64,000 nucleotides of DNA from Agrococcus sp. Marseille-P2731 (GTDB taxonomy: Bacteria; Actinomycetota; Actinomycetes; Actinomycetales; Microbacteriaceae). Both the position numbers and the translations under genes were made by a program. Under the pieces are notes generated by a model that saw nothing but the letters and a program-made list of their open reading frames with translations, had not been told where the DNA came from and made no database searches. Positions within the stretch are counted from its first letter, which is position 1, and each line of letters opens with the position of its first letter. The DNA lies in NCBI RefSeq assembly GCF_900117395.1, contig NZ_FPEG01000002.1, positions 248,001 through 312,000 of the forward strand, read 5' to 3'. Positions 37,591-45,970 of the stretch are shown here, in pieces.

Positions 37591-38580
37591 CCTCGCCTCC
37601 TTCGTCGTGATCGTCGTCAGCCTCGTGGATCCGACCGTACTCCGCGATCGTCGCCCGTCAAGCGGTCGGCGCACAGAGAGCAGACCGATGCCGGCGGCGA
37701 CGATCGCGAGGCCCAGCCAACCGATCGGGCCAGGGCGCTCGCCCACGATGAGCACCGCGAGCACGGTAGCGACGACCGGTTCGAGCAGCGCGATCGTGGT
37801 GGCGGTGGAGGAGGCGAGCACGCGCAGCCCGTAGCCGAACAGGAGGTAGGCGAGCGCCATCGGCACGAGCCCCAGGTAGCCGATCGTCGCGAGCCCGGCG
37901 GGGGAGACGAGCGGGCCGAGCCCGACGACCGCGAGGCCGAGGAGGCACACGAGCCCACCCACGAGGAACAGCGCGCCCATCGCGCCGGAGGAGGGAGCGC
38001 CGCGGGCGATGAGCCGCGCCCCGGCGTAGGCGTAGAGCGCGTAGCCGAACCCGGCCACGAGCGCGAGCGCGACGCCGACGGGCGCGAGCGACGCATCCGC
38101 CACCGCGCCCGTGGCCCCGTCGGCACCGTGGCCGCCGCCCGCAGCGAGCAGCACGATGCCGATCGACGCCACACCCGTCGCGATCGCCCAGCGCAGGTCG
38201 GGCCGGCGCCGCTCGATGATCCACTCGAGCAGCGCGGCGAAGATCGGTCCGGAGCCGAGCGCCACGACGTTGCCGACCGCGACGCCGGCGAGCGCCATCG
38301 AGGGGTAGTAGGACGCCGGGTAGAGCACCACGCCGACCGCGCCGGCGAGCACCCATCCGAGGTGGCGGCGCTCGCGCAGCACGGCCAGCACGCGCCGCGC
38401 AGAGATCGCTCCGAGCACGAGCCCGCCGATGCCGAAGGTCGCGAGGCCGATCGCGAGCGGATCAGCGCCTGCCGGCGCGAAGTGGGCGACGGTGCCCGTC
38501 GTGCCCCAGAGCACGGCGGCGAGCAGCACCGCGATCGCGTGCGCCGGGCGCGCAGCTGCTGGCTGGGCGGAGGCGGGCAC
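37333..38580 (-). CDS. EamA/DMT-family transporter, open in frame into a Rho-N domain
   Basis: A ten-helix drug/metabolite-type exporter (two EamA repeats: AVLLAAVLWGTTGTVAHF and ALVAGFGYALYAYAGARLI, ending LGLAIVAAGIGLLSVRR) occupies residues about 1-305. No stop codon follows: codon-by-codon reading from 37690 back to 37591 is open, and the frame continues into the separate 85-residue Rho-N protein, giving a possible 415-residue fusion. The inner gene has its own strong AAGGAGG. GTG 38580 is leaderless (TACGAT six bases upstream). The substrate is unknown. Either a real fusion, a lost stop, or a sequencing frameshift near 37650-37680. Confidence 0.7.
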   Translation of the reverse strand: MPASAQPAAARPAHAIAVLLAAVLWGTTGTVAHFAPAGADPLAIGLATFGIGGLVLGAISARRVLAVLRERRHLGWVLAGAVGVVLYPASYYPSMALAGVAVGNVVALGSGPIFAALLEWIIERRRPDLRWAIATGVASIGIVLLAAGGGHGADGATGAVADASLAPVGVALALVAGFGYALYAYAGARLIARGAPSSGAMGALFLVGGLVCLLGLAVVGLGPLVSPAGLATIGYLGLVPMALAYLLFGYGLRVLASSTATTIALLEPVVATVLAVLIVGERPGPIGWLGLAIVAAGIGLLSVRRPLDGRRSRSTVGSTRLTTITTKEARMPNPRIKDEELYEKLRDEGNSKEKSARIANAAARDGRSDVGERGGDAESYEDRTVDELRQRAKELGLEGYSKLKKDELIDRLRDH

Positions 38581-38664
38581 CTGGCGATCGTATCGACGCG
38601 GATCGTGTCGGGCGCCCGGCAGCCCGCTCGCCGAGCGTGCGGGCAGTCGTGCCAGCATGGGCGC

Positions 38665-39441
38665 ATGCGGCATCGGATCTCTGAGCTCTTCGCGGGCGCT
38701 GCCCTGCTCCTGCGCGGCTTCGGCACGTGGGCGACGAGCCCCGGGCTCATGGCGCTCGGGGCGGTGCCGGCGCTCATCGTCGGCAGCCTCATGCTCGCGC
38801 TCGTGATCTTCCTCAGCTTCCAGGTGGGCGGATGGGCTGCCTGGCTCACGCCCTTCGCCGACAGCTGGGGAGCGGTGTGGGCAGAGCTGCTGCGCGGCGC
38901 GCTCGCGCTCGGGCTCATCGTCGGCGTGGTCGTGCTGTGCGTGCTGACCTTCGCTGCGGTCACGCTCGCGGTCGGCGACCCCTTCTACGAGCGCATCTCG
39001 CGCGCGGTCGAGCAGCGCCTCGGCGGCCTCGAGCCTGCCGCGGAGCGCGGCTTCTGGGCGTCGCTCGGCAAGGGCCTGCGCGATGCCGTCGTGCTGATCG
39101 GCATGGCGATCGGCACGGGCCTCGTGGTCTTCGTCGTCGGCCTCGTCCCGGTGGTGGGCACCGTCCTCGGCCTCGTGCTCGGCGCGTTCCTCGGCGGCCG
39201 AGCGCTCGCCAGGGAGCTCACCGGCTACGCGGGCGACGCCAGGGGCCTGACGCTCGAGGAGCGGCGCGAGCTGCTGCGCACGCGCTCCTGGCGCTCGCTG
39301 GGCTTCGGCATGGTCGCCTACCTGCTGCTGCTCGTGCCGGGCGTCGCCGTCGTGGCGACGCCGGTCGCCGTGGTGGGCGCGACGCTGCTGGTGCGCGACC
39401 TGCGCGGCGAGCCGACGACCGCCCCGCAGGCCGCGTCGTAG
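38665..39441 (+). CDS. EI24-domain membrane protein
   Basis: 258-residue membrane protein of the EI24/CysZ-like family, with helices at about 18-50, 65-95, 150-180 and 215-245 and the soluble hairpin GDPFYERISRAVEQRLGG between helices 2 and 3, the family signature. CysZ relatives in Gram-negatives are sulfate permeases; actinobacterial members are uncharacterised. Leaderless start: CAGCAT six bases before ATG 38665. Divergent from the EamA gene; its TAG stop forms part of the TAGGCT -10 box of the FemAB operon. Confidence 0.82.
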   Translation: MRHRISELFAGAALLLRGFGTWATSPGLMALGAVPALIVGSLMLALVIFLSFQVGGWAAWLTPFADSWGAVWAELLRGALALGLIVGVVVLCVLTFAAVTLAVGDPFYERISRAVEQRLGGLEPAAERGFWASLGKGLRDAVVLIGMAIGTGLVVFVVGLVPVVGTVLGLVLGAFLGGRALARELTGYAGDARGLTLEERRELLRTRSWRSLGFGMVAYLLLLVPGVAVVATPVAVVGATLLVRDLRGEPTTAPQAAS

Positions 39442-39444
39442 GCT
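39439..39444 (+). promoter_or_regulatory. -10 box of the FemAB-like operon
   Basis: TAGGCT, whose first three bases are the stop codon of the EI24 gene. Start site would be near 39451, giving a leader of about 20 bases that includes the GAGAGG ribosome binding site of the first FemAB gene. No clear -35 element. Confidence 0.45.
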
Positions 39445-39471
39445 GGGGGCTCCGCCAGACCGAGAGGTTCC

Positions 39472-40545
39472 ATGCCCACTGCAGCTTCCGTCCGCCGCGC
39501 CTCCTCCGACGAGATCGCCGAGTGGGATGCGCTCATCGAGGCGAACCCGGATGGCGGGCACATGGTGCAGTCGCTCGCGTTCGCCGAGACGAAGCGGTTC
39601 GACGGGCTCGAGCCCGTCTTCCTCGTGATCGACGCGCCCGTCGCCGGCGGCGCGACCGAGCGCATCCACGCCCTCGCCCTCGAGGGGAAGGTGTCGCTCG
39701 GGCGCTACTGGTACCTGCCGATGGGGCCGACCGCGACCGACATGGCGGCCGTCATCGCCGGGCTGCGCGCGTTCGCGCTGGGTGAGCGGGGCCTGCTGGT
39801 CGTCAAGGTCGAGCCGCACCTCGAGCGCACACCGGAGCGCAGCAACGAGCTGGTCGCGCTGGGCCTCGAGCGCAGCCGCGACATGCAGGTCATGACCCAC
39901 ACGGTCGTGCTCGACCTGACGATGGGCGAGGAGGAGCTGTTCGCCTCGTTCTCGCAGATGATCCGCCGCCAGGTGCGCGGGGCGACGAAGAAGGGCTACC
40001 GCGTCGAGCGGGCCGATCCGAGCCAGGCGACCTTCGACCGCATGCACGCGATGATGCTGACCGTCGCCGGCGGCAAGGGCATGGCCGGCATGCGCGAGCG
40101 CGAGTACTACGACGCCTTCTGGCGCAGCTTCACCGAGCGCGGCACCGGCCGCTTCTACTTCGGCTACGACGACGAGGGCGAGGAGCCGCAGGCCGGCATC
40201 TTCGTCACCACCGCCGGCCGCACCGCCGTCTACAAGGACGGCGGCTCGCGCCCCGACCGCAAGATCAACGGCGGCTCGGCGCTGCTGCTGTGGACGGCCA
40301 TGCAGGACTGCATCGCCGAGGGCAAGCTCGCCTTCGACCTCGCCGGCACGCCGCCGCCGGAGCGCGCCGACGACCCGACCCACCCCTTCCACGGCCTCGC
40401 CCAGTTCAAGCTGCGCTTCGGCGAGATCTCCAGCTTCCTCCCGTCGTTCGACCTCGTGCTGCACCCGCTGCGCCACCGGCTCTGGGAGCGCGTCGTGCGC
40501 CGCGTCGAGTGGCGCATCACGAAGGGGCCGGACACCCTGCGATGA
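39472..40545 (+). CDS. FemAB/FemX-like aminoacyl transferase, paralogue 1
   Basis: 357-residue protein of the FemAB family (double GNAT fold), which adds amino acids from aminoacyl-tRNA to the peptidoglycan stem or to other substrates. Visible: WDALIEANPDGGHMVQSLAFAETKRF at the N-terminus, RRQVRGATKKGYRVERAD, the VAGGKGMAGMRE loop, YFGYDDEGEEPQAGIF and KDGGSRPDRKINGGSALLLWTAMQ near the C-terminal GNAT core. First of three tandem paralogues overlapping by four bases or nearly so, with its own promoter and GAGAGG ribosome binding site. Confidence 0.87.
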   Translation: MPTAASVRRASSDEIAEWDALIEANPDGGHMVQSLAFAETKRFDGLEPVFLVIDAPVAGGATERIHALALEGKVSLGRYWYLPMGPTATDMAAVIAGLRAFALGERGLLVVKVEPHLERTPERSNELVALGLERSRDMQVMTHTVVLDLTMGEEELFASFSQMIRRQVRGATKKGYRVERADPSQATFDRMHAMMLTVAGGKGMAGMREREYYDAFWRSFTERGTGRFYFGYDDEGEEPQAGIFVTTAGRTAVYKDGGSRPDRKINGGSALLLWTAMQDCIAEGKLAFDLAGTPPPERADDPTHPFHGLAQFKLRFGEISSFLPSFDLVLHPLRHRLWERVVRRVEWRITKGPDTLR

Positions 40546-41609
40546 CCGGCGCGCAGACGACCGCGGTCCGCTTCGCGACCGACGACGAGATCGCCAGCTG
40601 GGATTCGCTCATCGAGCAGAACCCCGACGGCGGCATCATGACCAGCGCCCGCGCGATGGGCGAGATCAAGCGCTACGACCGGCTGACGCCGCGCTTCCTC
40701 GTCCTCGAGGGAGCCCAGACCGTCTATGCCCTCGCCCACGAGGGAACCGTGTGGCTGGGTCGCTACTGGTACATCCCGCTCGGGCCGACGACCGACGACC
40801 TGGAGGGCATGGTCGCAGCGATCCGCGCCTTCGGCATGCGGCAGCAGGGGCTGCTGGCGATCAAGGTCGAGCCGCACCTGCTGCGGAGCCCGGAGCTCAT
40901 CGAGCGCATGCAGGCCACCGGCGCCGTGCGCAGCCGCGACATGCAGCTGCTCACGCACACCGTCGTGCTCGACCTGAGCCTCGGTGACGATCTCATCATG
41001 CAGTTCCAGAAGAAGCTGCGATCGTCGATCCGCGGTGCCGAGAACAAGGGCTACCGCATCGAGCGCATCGAGGCGCACGACGCGACCGAGCACGAGTTCG
41101 AGCGCTTCTACGAGCTGCTGAAGACCATCAACGGCGGCAAGGGCGTCGCGGCGATGCGCGAGTACGCCTACTACCGGCTGTTCTGGGGCGAGTTCGCGAA
41201 GACCGGCAACGGTCGCTTCTACTTCGGCTACGACGACGACTCCGCCGAGGCGCAGGCGGCGATCTTCGTGACGCTCGCCGGTCGCACGGCCGTCTACAAG
41301 GACGGCGGCTCTCGCCCCTCCCGCGCGATCGCCGGCGGTGCCGCGCTGCTGCTGTGGCGCGCGATGCAGGATGCCGCCGCCGATGGCAAGGCAGCGTTCG
41401 ACCTCTGCGGCACCCCGAAGCCCGAGAGCATGGAGGACGAGACCCACTGGTACTACGGGGTGGGGCAGTTCAAGAAGAAGTTCGGCCCCGTGGTGAGCTA
41501 CCTGCCGTCCTTCGACATCGTGCTGCGAGGCGCCCGCCACAACCTCTGGGAGCGCGCGGTGCGTCGCGTCGAGTGGCGCATCAAGCCCGGCACGGATGCG
41601 CTGCGATGA
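40542..41609 (+). CDS. FemAB/FemX-like aminoacyl transferase, paralogue 2
   Basis: 355-residue paralogue of the preceding gene, aligning over the whole length (WDSLIEQNPDGGIMTSARAMGEIKRY, RSSIRGAENKGYRIERIE, INGGKGVAAMREYAYYRLFWGEF, KDGGSRPSRAIAGGAALLLWRAMQ). The ATG overlaps the TGA of paralogue 1 (ATGA), so translation is coupled. In systems with several Fem factors each adds a different residue of the interpeptide bridge; such a division is likely here but the residues are unknown. Confidence 0.87.
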   Translation: MTGAQTTAVRFATDDEIASWDSLIEQNPDGGIMTSARAMGEIKRYDRLTPRFLVLEGAQTVYALAHEGTVWLGRYWYIPLGPTTDDLEGMVAAIRAFGMRQQGLLAIKVEPHLLRSPELIERMQATGAVRSRDMQLLTHTVVLDLSLGDDLIMQFQKKLRSSIRGAENKGYRIERIEAHDATEHEFERFYELLKTINGGKGVAAMREYAYYRLFWGEFAKTGNGRFYFGYDDDSAEAQAAIFVTLAGRTAVYKDGGSRPSRAIAGGAALLLWRAMQDAAADGKAAFDLCGTPKPESMEDETHWYYGVGQFKKKFGPVVSYLPSFDIVLRGARHNLWERAVRRVEWRIKPGTDALR

Positions 41610-41638
41610 GCGAGCGAGTGAGCGATGAGGAGGCAGCG

Positions 41639-42724
41639 ATGACCGCCCGATGGACGATCCGCCGCGCGCGCCAGGAGGAGCTCGCCGACTGGGATGCCCG
41701 CGTCGAGGCGAACCCCGACGGCGGGCAGTGGACGCAGGGGCTCGCCTACGCGCGGCTCAAGTCGACCGAGCGCCTGCACCCCGTCTTCCTCGTGCTCGAG
41801 GCGCAGGCGAGCGCGACCGCTGCCGCCACGACCGTGCACGTGCTCGCGCTCGAGCACCGCAGCCTCGCCGGCCGCTTCTGGTACCTGCCGCTCGGCCCGG
41901 GCGCTGCCTTCGACGACCTGCCGGGCATCGCGGAAGCGCTGCGCGCGGCCCGCGAGGACGTCACGAGGGGCGTGTACGCCGTCAAGGTCGAGCCCTACGA
42001 GCTCGACACGCAGGAGCGCCGCGACGCGCTCGCCGCCGCCGGCTTCCGCGCGGTGAACACCGTCCAGCAGAACATCCACACGGTGCTCGTCGACCTCACC
42101 CCGCCCGTCGACGACATCTTCGCCGGCTTCAACAAGAAGCTGCGCAACCACATCCGCAACGCCGTGAAGCACGGCTACCGGGTCGAGAAGGTCGAGCCGG
42201 GGGAGCAGACCTTCCGGCAGATGTACGAGCTGATGCAGACGGTCGCCGGCGGCAAGGGCGTCGCCACCATGAAGCCCTACGACTACTACCGCACCCTCTG
42301 GGGCGAGCTCTGCGATCGCGGCCAGGGCCACTTCTGGTTCGGCTACGACGGCGCGCACGAGGGGCCCCAGGCATCCGCCTTCATGATCGGCTTCGGGCGC
42401 TACGCCCTCGCGAAGGACGGCGGCTCGGTCCCCGACCGCGCGATCCGCGGCGGGGCCCACCTGATGCGGTGGACGGCGATGCAGTGGTTCAAGGAGCACG
42501 GCCGCGAGGTCTACGACACCTATGCGACCCCACCGTCCTGGCTGGCGGACGACGAGTCGCACCGCATGCACGGGCCCGGCATCTTCAAGCGGCTCTTCGG
42601 GCCCATCGTCGACCACCTGCCCAGCCACGACCTCGTGCTCGACGAGCAGCGCTATCGACTGTTCCTGCGGGTGCTGCTGCCGATCGAGCGCCGCGTGCGC
42701 CGGCGGCCGTGGGGCATCTGGTAG
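41639..42724 (+). CDS. FemAB/FemX-like aminoacyl transferase, paralogue 3
   Basis: 361-residue third paralogue, the most divergent: WDARVEANPDGGQWTQGLAYARLKS, KLRNHIRNAVKHGYRVEKVE, VAGGKGVATMKPYDYYRTLWGEL, KDGGSVPDRAIRGGAHLMRWTAMQW. An in-frame ATG at 41606 overlaps the previous stop, but ATG 41639 was chosen because AGGAGG lies five bases upstream and because the N-terminus then aligns with paralogue 1 without gaps (MTARWTIRRAR versus MPTAASVRRAS). The tail IERRVRRRPWGIW is basic. Together the three likely build or modify the peptidoglycan cross-bridge. Confidence 0.86.
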   Translation: MTARWTIRRARQEELADWDARVEANPDGGQWTQGLAYARLKSTERLHPVFLVLEAQASATAAATTVHVLALEHRSLAGRFWYLPLGPGAAFDDLPGIAEALRAAREDVTRGVYAVKVEPYELDTQERRDALAAAGFRAVNTVQQNIHTVLVDLTPPVDDIFAGFNKKLRNHIRNAVKHGYRVEKVEPGEQTFRQMYELMQTVAGGKGVATMKPYDYYRTLWGELCDRGQGHFWFGYDGAHEGPQASAFMIGFGRYALAKDGGSVPDRAIRGGAHLMRWTAMQWFKEHGREVYDTYATPPSWLADDESHRMHGPGIFKRLFGPIVDHLPSHDLVLDEQRYRLFLRVLLPIERRVRRRPWGIW

Positions 42725-42731
42725 CAGCGCC

Positions 42732-43196
42732 TCAGACGACCCGGCGGCCGCAGAGCTCGTCGAGGTCGACGCCCATGAGCTCGGCGGTCTCGCGATACAT
42801 CGTGACGAGCCGCTTGCGCACCGCCTTGCTCGGCAGCGCGTCGAGCCGCGACTCGAGCGCGTTGTCGCGCAGGTCGGCGAGCTTCACGGTGGTGGCCAGC
42901 CTGGATGCCTGGACGCGCTCGACGTACTCCGCGAGCGATTCGCCGCGTCGCTTCGTGAGCGCGTCGACCGCGTCGACGATGCGCTTGGGGAACTTGGCGC
43001 TGGCGAACTCGCGCAGGGTGATGGTGCCCCACTCGAAGACGTCGTGCAGCAGCGCGACGGTGCGCTCGTCATCGGTGTCGACCGCGAGCATCACCCGGAT
43101 CACGTGCGCCACGTAGGGCTCGCCCTGGCGATCGACGCGGCCGTCGTAGGCCCTGGTCGCCACACGGATCGCCTGCTCGAGGTCGTGGTTCGCCAT
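42732..43196 (-). CDS. Small HD-domain phosphohydrolase (RelA/SpoT HD-like)
   Basis: 154-residue HD protein: RQGEPYVAHVIRVM, then ALLHDVFEWG with the HD pair, and KLADLRDNALE with the last metal Asp. This matches the N-terminal hydrolase half of RelA/SpoT proteins, found alone as small (p)ppGpp- or nucleotide-hydrolase-like proteins; activity unproven. It converges on the FemAB operon with seven bases between. Leaderless: TACGCT (43208-43203) is six bases before ATG 43196. It faces the next gene across only 33 bp. Confidence 0.78.
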   Translation of the reverse strand: MANHDLEQAIRVATRAYDGRVDRQGEPYVAHVIRVMLAVDTDDERTVALLHDVFEWGTITLREFASAKFPKRIVDAVDALTKRRGESLAEYVERVQASRLATTVKLADLRDNALESRLDALPSKAVRKRLVTMYRETAELMGVDLDELCGRRVV

Positions 43197-43229
43197 GACG
43201 CGAGCGTATCCGGTGGTTATCCTGAGGGC
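43197..43229. promoter_or_regulatory. 33-bp divergent region with two leaderless -10 boxes
   Basis: Minus-strand TACGCT (43208-43203) and plus-strand TATCCT (43218-43223) are each six bases from their start codon and only nine bases apart. The plus-strand -35 candidate ATGACG (43195-43200) lies on the HD gene's start codon, so the promoters must overlap and probably exclude each other. Confidence 0.55.
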
Positions 43230-43742
43230 ATGTCACGCGTCGCCGATCCCGCCGAGCTCGCTCGGCTGCTCCGCGGCACCTGGGCGATCCGCGCGACCAC
43301 GTTCCCGTACTGGACGCATGAGGCGCGCAAGAACCCGCGGGTCAGCTTCGAGCTGGTGCGCAACTCGCCCCTGCAGCTGCGCGAGGTCTACGAGTACCAC
43401 CGCCCCGACAAGGGCGATCGCGAGGTGATCGCCGAGGCCGCGTGGGCCGGGCGTCACTTCTCCTGGCGCATGCTCGGTCGCTCGCGGCTGCTCGCGAGCG
43501 CCTACGTGGTCTCCGACACGCCTGCGACCGCCGACATCATCGCGATCCACTACGGGAAGTCGACGCTCCTGCGCCAGCCGGCCGTCACGATCCTCGCCCG
43601 ACCGCACCTCGACCCCGATCAGGTCCGGCGCTCGGTGTCGATCGACACCCACTCGTTCGAGCTCACGGCGGAGGAGTTCTGGCGGCTGCAGTGGCTCGTG
43701 CCCTACACGGCCTCACCCTCGGCGAGCGACTCCCTCGCCTGA
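43230..43742 (+). CDS. Hypothetical protein, small beta-rich
   Basis: 170-residue protein I do not recognise. It starts LARLLRGTWAIRATTFPYWT and has alternating hydrophobic strands (VSFELV, LQLREVYEYH, FSWRMLGR, LLASAYVVSD, DIIAIHYGKS, PAVTILAR), which could fold as a small beta-barrel of lipocalin type; this is a guess from strand spacing. No signal peptide or membrane helix. Leaderless ATG 43230. Its last 40 bases overlap the 3' end of the convergent FUSC gene. Confidence 0.65.
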   Translation: MSRVADPAELARLLRGTWAIRATTFPYWTHEARKNPRVSFELVRNSPLQLREVYEYHRPDKGDREVIAEAAWAGRHFSWRMLGRSRLLASAYVVSDTPATADIIAIHYGKSTLLRQPAVTILARPHLDPDQVRRSVSIDTHSFELTAEEFWRLQWLVPYTASPSASDSLA

Positions 43743-44746
43743 CGCAGGTCCTCCAGCAGGGCGCCGATGAGCACCCAGTGCAGCGGATGCGGCGCAGGCA
43801 CCTCGATCGGGGTCGTCAGCAGCTCGCCATCGAGTCGCGGCATCGTGGTCGTGCGGCCGTCGTCGAGCGCCTGCCGGTCGACGAGCGCGCGCACCTCGTG
43901 GGCGATCCTGCGCGCCTCCGTGCCGATGCGGCGCACCGTCGGGTCGTCGGCGACGGATGCGTCCAGGCGGTCCGCGATGGAGCGGGACATGCCGATCACG
44001 CGGTTCGCGAGCACGGTGAGCGTCAGCAGCAGCCGCTCGTCGCGCTCGAGCCGCTCGCGCAGCCGCCGGGCGCGCGGGTTCAGCAGGGTCGACTCCTCGA
44101 GCGCGTCCATGGCGGAGCGCGCGGCCTGCACGCTGCTGCGCAGCCCCCTCGCGTCCTCGAGCAGGTGCTCGCTCGGCGCGCCGGCGACCAGGGAGCGGTC
44201 GACCCGCTCGTAGGCGTCGGCGATCGCGTGGGCGAGCTCGCGCATCGCGCGCTCGGCGGGCTCGTGGTGCACCGGCGGCACGACGACGAGGTTGATGACG
44301 AGCGCGATCACGGCGCCGATGACGGTCTCGACGATGCGCTCGAAGCCGAACAGCGGGCCGGAGCCGGCGCCGAGCGCGAGCAGGATCATGGCGCTGATCG
44401 GCAGCTGGTTCGCCGCCATGGGTGCGAGTCGCAGCACCCGGGCGACGACGATGGCGAGCACCGTCACGGCGAGCACCACGAGCGGCCCTGGCGGCAGCAC
44501 GAGGCTCGCCAACCACGCGAGCACGACGCCGCCGAGCGTGCCGAGCGAGCGGTCGATGCCCTTGCCGACCGACTGGCTCACGCTCGGCGCCACGACGAGC
44601 AGCGCGGCGATGGCGGCGAAGATCGGCAGCTCGACCCCCAGCAGCAGCTGGCTGGCGAACCAGGCGAGCGCCGTCGCGACGACGACCTTCAGCACCTGCA
44701 GCCAGGAGTCCTGCTGCTCGGCCATCAGTCGTCCCAGCCAGCGCAT
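43703..44746 (-). CDS. FUSC-family membrane protein
   Basis: 347-residue protein with about six N-terminal helices in the FUSC/aromatic acid exporter arrangement (LKVVVATALAWFASQLLLG, PIFAAIAALLVVAPSVSQSVGKGIDRSLGTLGGVVLAWLAS) and a C-terminal cytoplasmic helical domain of about 180 residues. Related proteins (AaeB, YccS) export organic acids or affect envelope homeostasis. Substrate unknown. Leaderless: TATCGT is six bases upstream of ATG 44746. Its 3' end overlaps the convergent gene at 43230-43742 by 40 bp. Confidence 0.8.
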   Translation of the reverse strand: MRWLGRLMAEQQDSWLQVLKVVVATALAWFASQLLLGVELPIFAAIAALLVVAPSVSQSVGKGIDRSLGTLGGVVLAWLASLVLPPGPLVVLAVTVLAIVVARVLRLAPMAANQLPISAMILLALGAGSGPLFGFERIVETVIGAVIALVINLVVVPPVHHEPAERAMRELAHAIADAYERVDRSLVAGAPSEHLLEDARGLRSSVQAARSAMDALEESTLLNPRARRLRERLERDERLLLTLTVLANRVIGMSRSIADRLDASVADDPTVRRIGTEARRIAHEVRALVDRQALDDGRTTTMPRLDGELLTTPIEVPAPHPLHWVLIGALLEDLRQARESLAEGEAV

Positions 44747-44806
44747 GACTCCACGATACGCGCGGCGATGCCGTCGGATGCGGCGCAGGGGTGTTGGATG
44801 GTGCCC

Positions 44807-45970
44807 ATGCTCGACAATGCCGCCGCCGTGCTCACGCGGCTCCTCGCCGCGAGCGGCCGCGAGCTCGTCGACTTCGTGCAGAAGGACGTCGAGCCGGTCA
44901 ACGAGGGCTTCATCATCGGCTTCTCCTGCGGCGTGCGCACCCAGCAGGACGCGATCGAGCGCGTGACCATCTACGTGAACACCTCGCCGAGCGCGCCCAC
45001 CGACGAGCACACGGTCGAGCTCGCCGACGCATCCGGCCGGAGGCTGACCGCGTGGGTCTACCCGCAGGATCCCTCGCTGCCGTCGCTGCCCGCCGTGTCC
45101 TACCCGGAGGCAGCCGGTGTGGTGCTGGCGAAGTTCGGCATCGCCGCCGAGGGCGCGAGCCTGCGCATGGAGGCGTACCGGCCGGGCAAGCGAGCGGTGC
45201 TGCGCGTCGACACGGCGACCGACAGCTGGTTCGCGAAGGTCGTGCACCCCTCGCTCGCGAGCACCATCCACGACCTGCACGAGCGCTTCGCGGCCGCCGG
45301 GATCCGGGTGCCGCGCTCGCTCGGGTTCTCGGACGCCGGGCTCGTCCTGCTGGGCGAGCTGCCGGGCGTGCCCGCGATCGACGTCTTCGAGCGCATCGAC
45401 CGCGTCCGCTTCGCGCGCGGGCTCGAGGAGCTCACGCAGCAGGTGGCCGGCGTGCCCGTGACGGTCGGCGCGCGCGAGTCGCTCGCGCGCCGCGTCGAGT
45501 GGTACGCCGAGCGGATGGAGGAGACCGCGCCCGTCTTCGCCCGCCAGACGGCGCGCCTCGCGGCGCTCGTCGCGCAGCGCTACGGCGCCACGCCGGTGCC
45601 GAAGCCCGTGACCATCCACGGGGATCTGCACCTCGGCCAGGTCTTCGTCGACGAGCAGGATCCGAGCGTCATCACGGGCATCCTCGACATCGACACCGCG
45701 GGTCTCGGCGATCCCGCCGACGACCGCGGCGCGCTCTTCGGCCACGTGGTGGTCTCGTCGATCGAGCGCGCGCCGTCGGCTGCCGCCGCTCGGGCCCTCG
45801 CCGCCTTCGCCGACGAGCTCGAGGCCGGCTGGCTCGACGATCAGCGGGTGCGGGCCATCGCAGCCACGCACCTGCTCGGTCACGCGCTGGCGAACGCCGG
45901 CCGCCCTGACGACCGGGGCGCCTCGGCGGCCCAGCAGCTGCTCGAGCGCGCCGAGGCGATCCTCGCCTAG
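44807..45970 (+). CDS. APH-fold phosphotransferase (maltokinase/aminoglycoside-kinase-like)
   Basis: 387-residue kinase of the APH superfamily. The catalytic loop is HGDLHLGQVF (Asp base; Gln replacing the usual Asn) and the metal-binding motif is ILDIDTAGLGDPADDRG; the VLAKFGIAAEGASLRMEAYRPGKRAVLRV segment is the N-lobe. Substrate unknown. ATG 44807 follows a TTGGAT box by seven bases (leaderless reading); ATG 44798 with AGGGG upstream would add three residues. The stop overlaps that of the convergent LLM gene by four bases. Confidence 0.78.
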   Translation: MLDNAAAVLTRLLAASGRELVDFVQKDVEPVNEGFIIGFSCGVRTQQDAIERVTIYVNTSPSAPTDEHTVELADASGRRLTAWVYPQDPSLPSLPAVSYPEAAGVVLAKFGIAAEGASLRMEAYRPGKRAVLRVDTATDSWFAKVVHPSLASTIHDLHERFAAAGIRVPRSLGFSDAGLVLLGELPGVPAIDVFERIDRVRFARGLEELTQQVAGVPVTVGARESLARRVEWYAERMEETAPVFARQTARLAALVAQRYGATPVPKPVTIHGDLHLGQVFVDEQDPSVITGILDIDTAGLGDPADDRGALFGHVVVSSIERAPSAAAARALAAFADELEAGWLDDQRVRAIAATHLLGHALANAGRPDDRGASAAQQLLERAEAILA

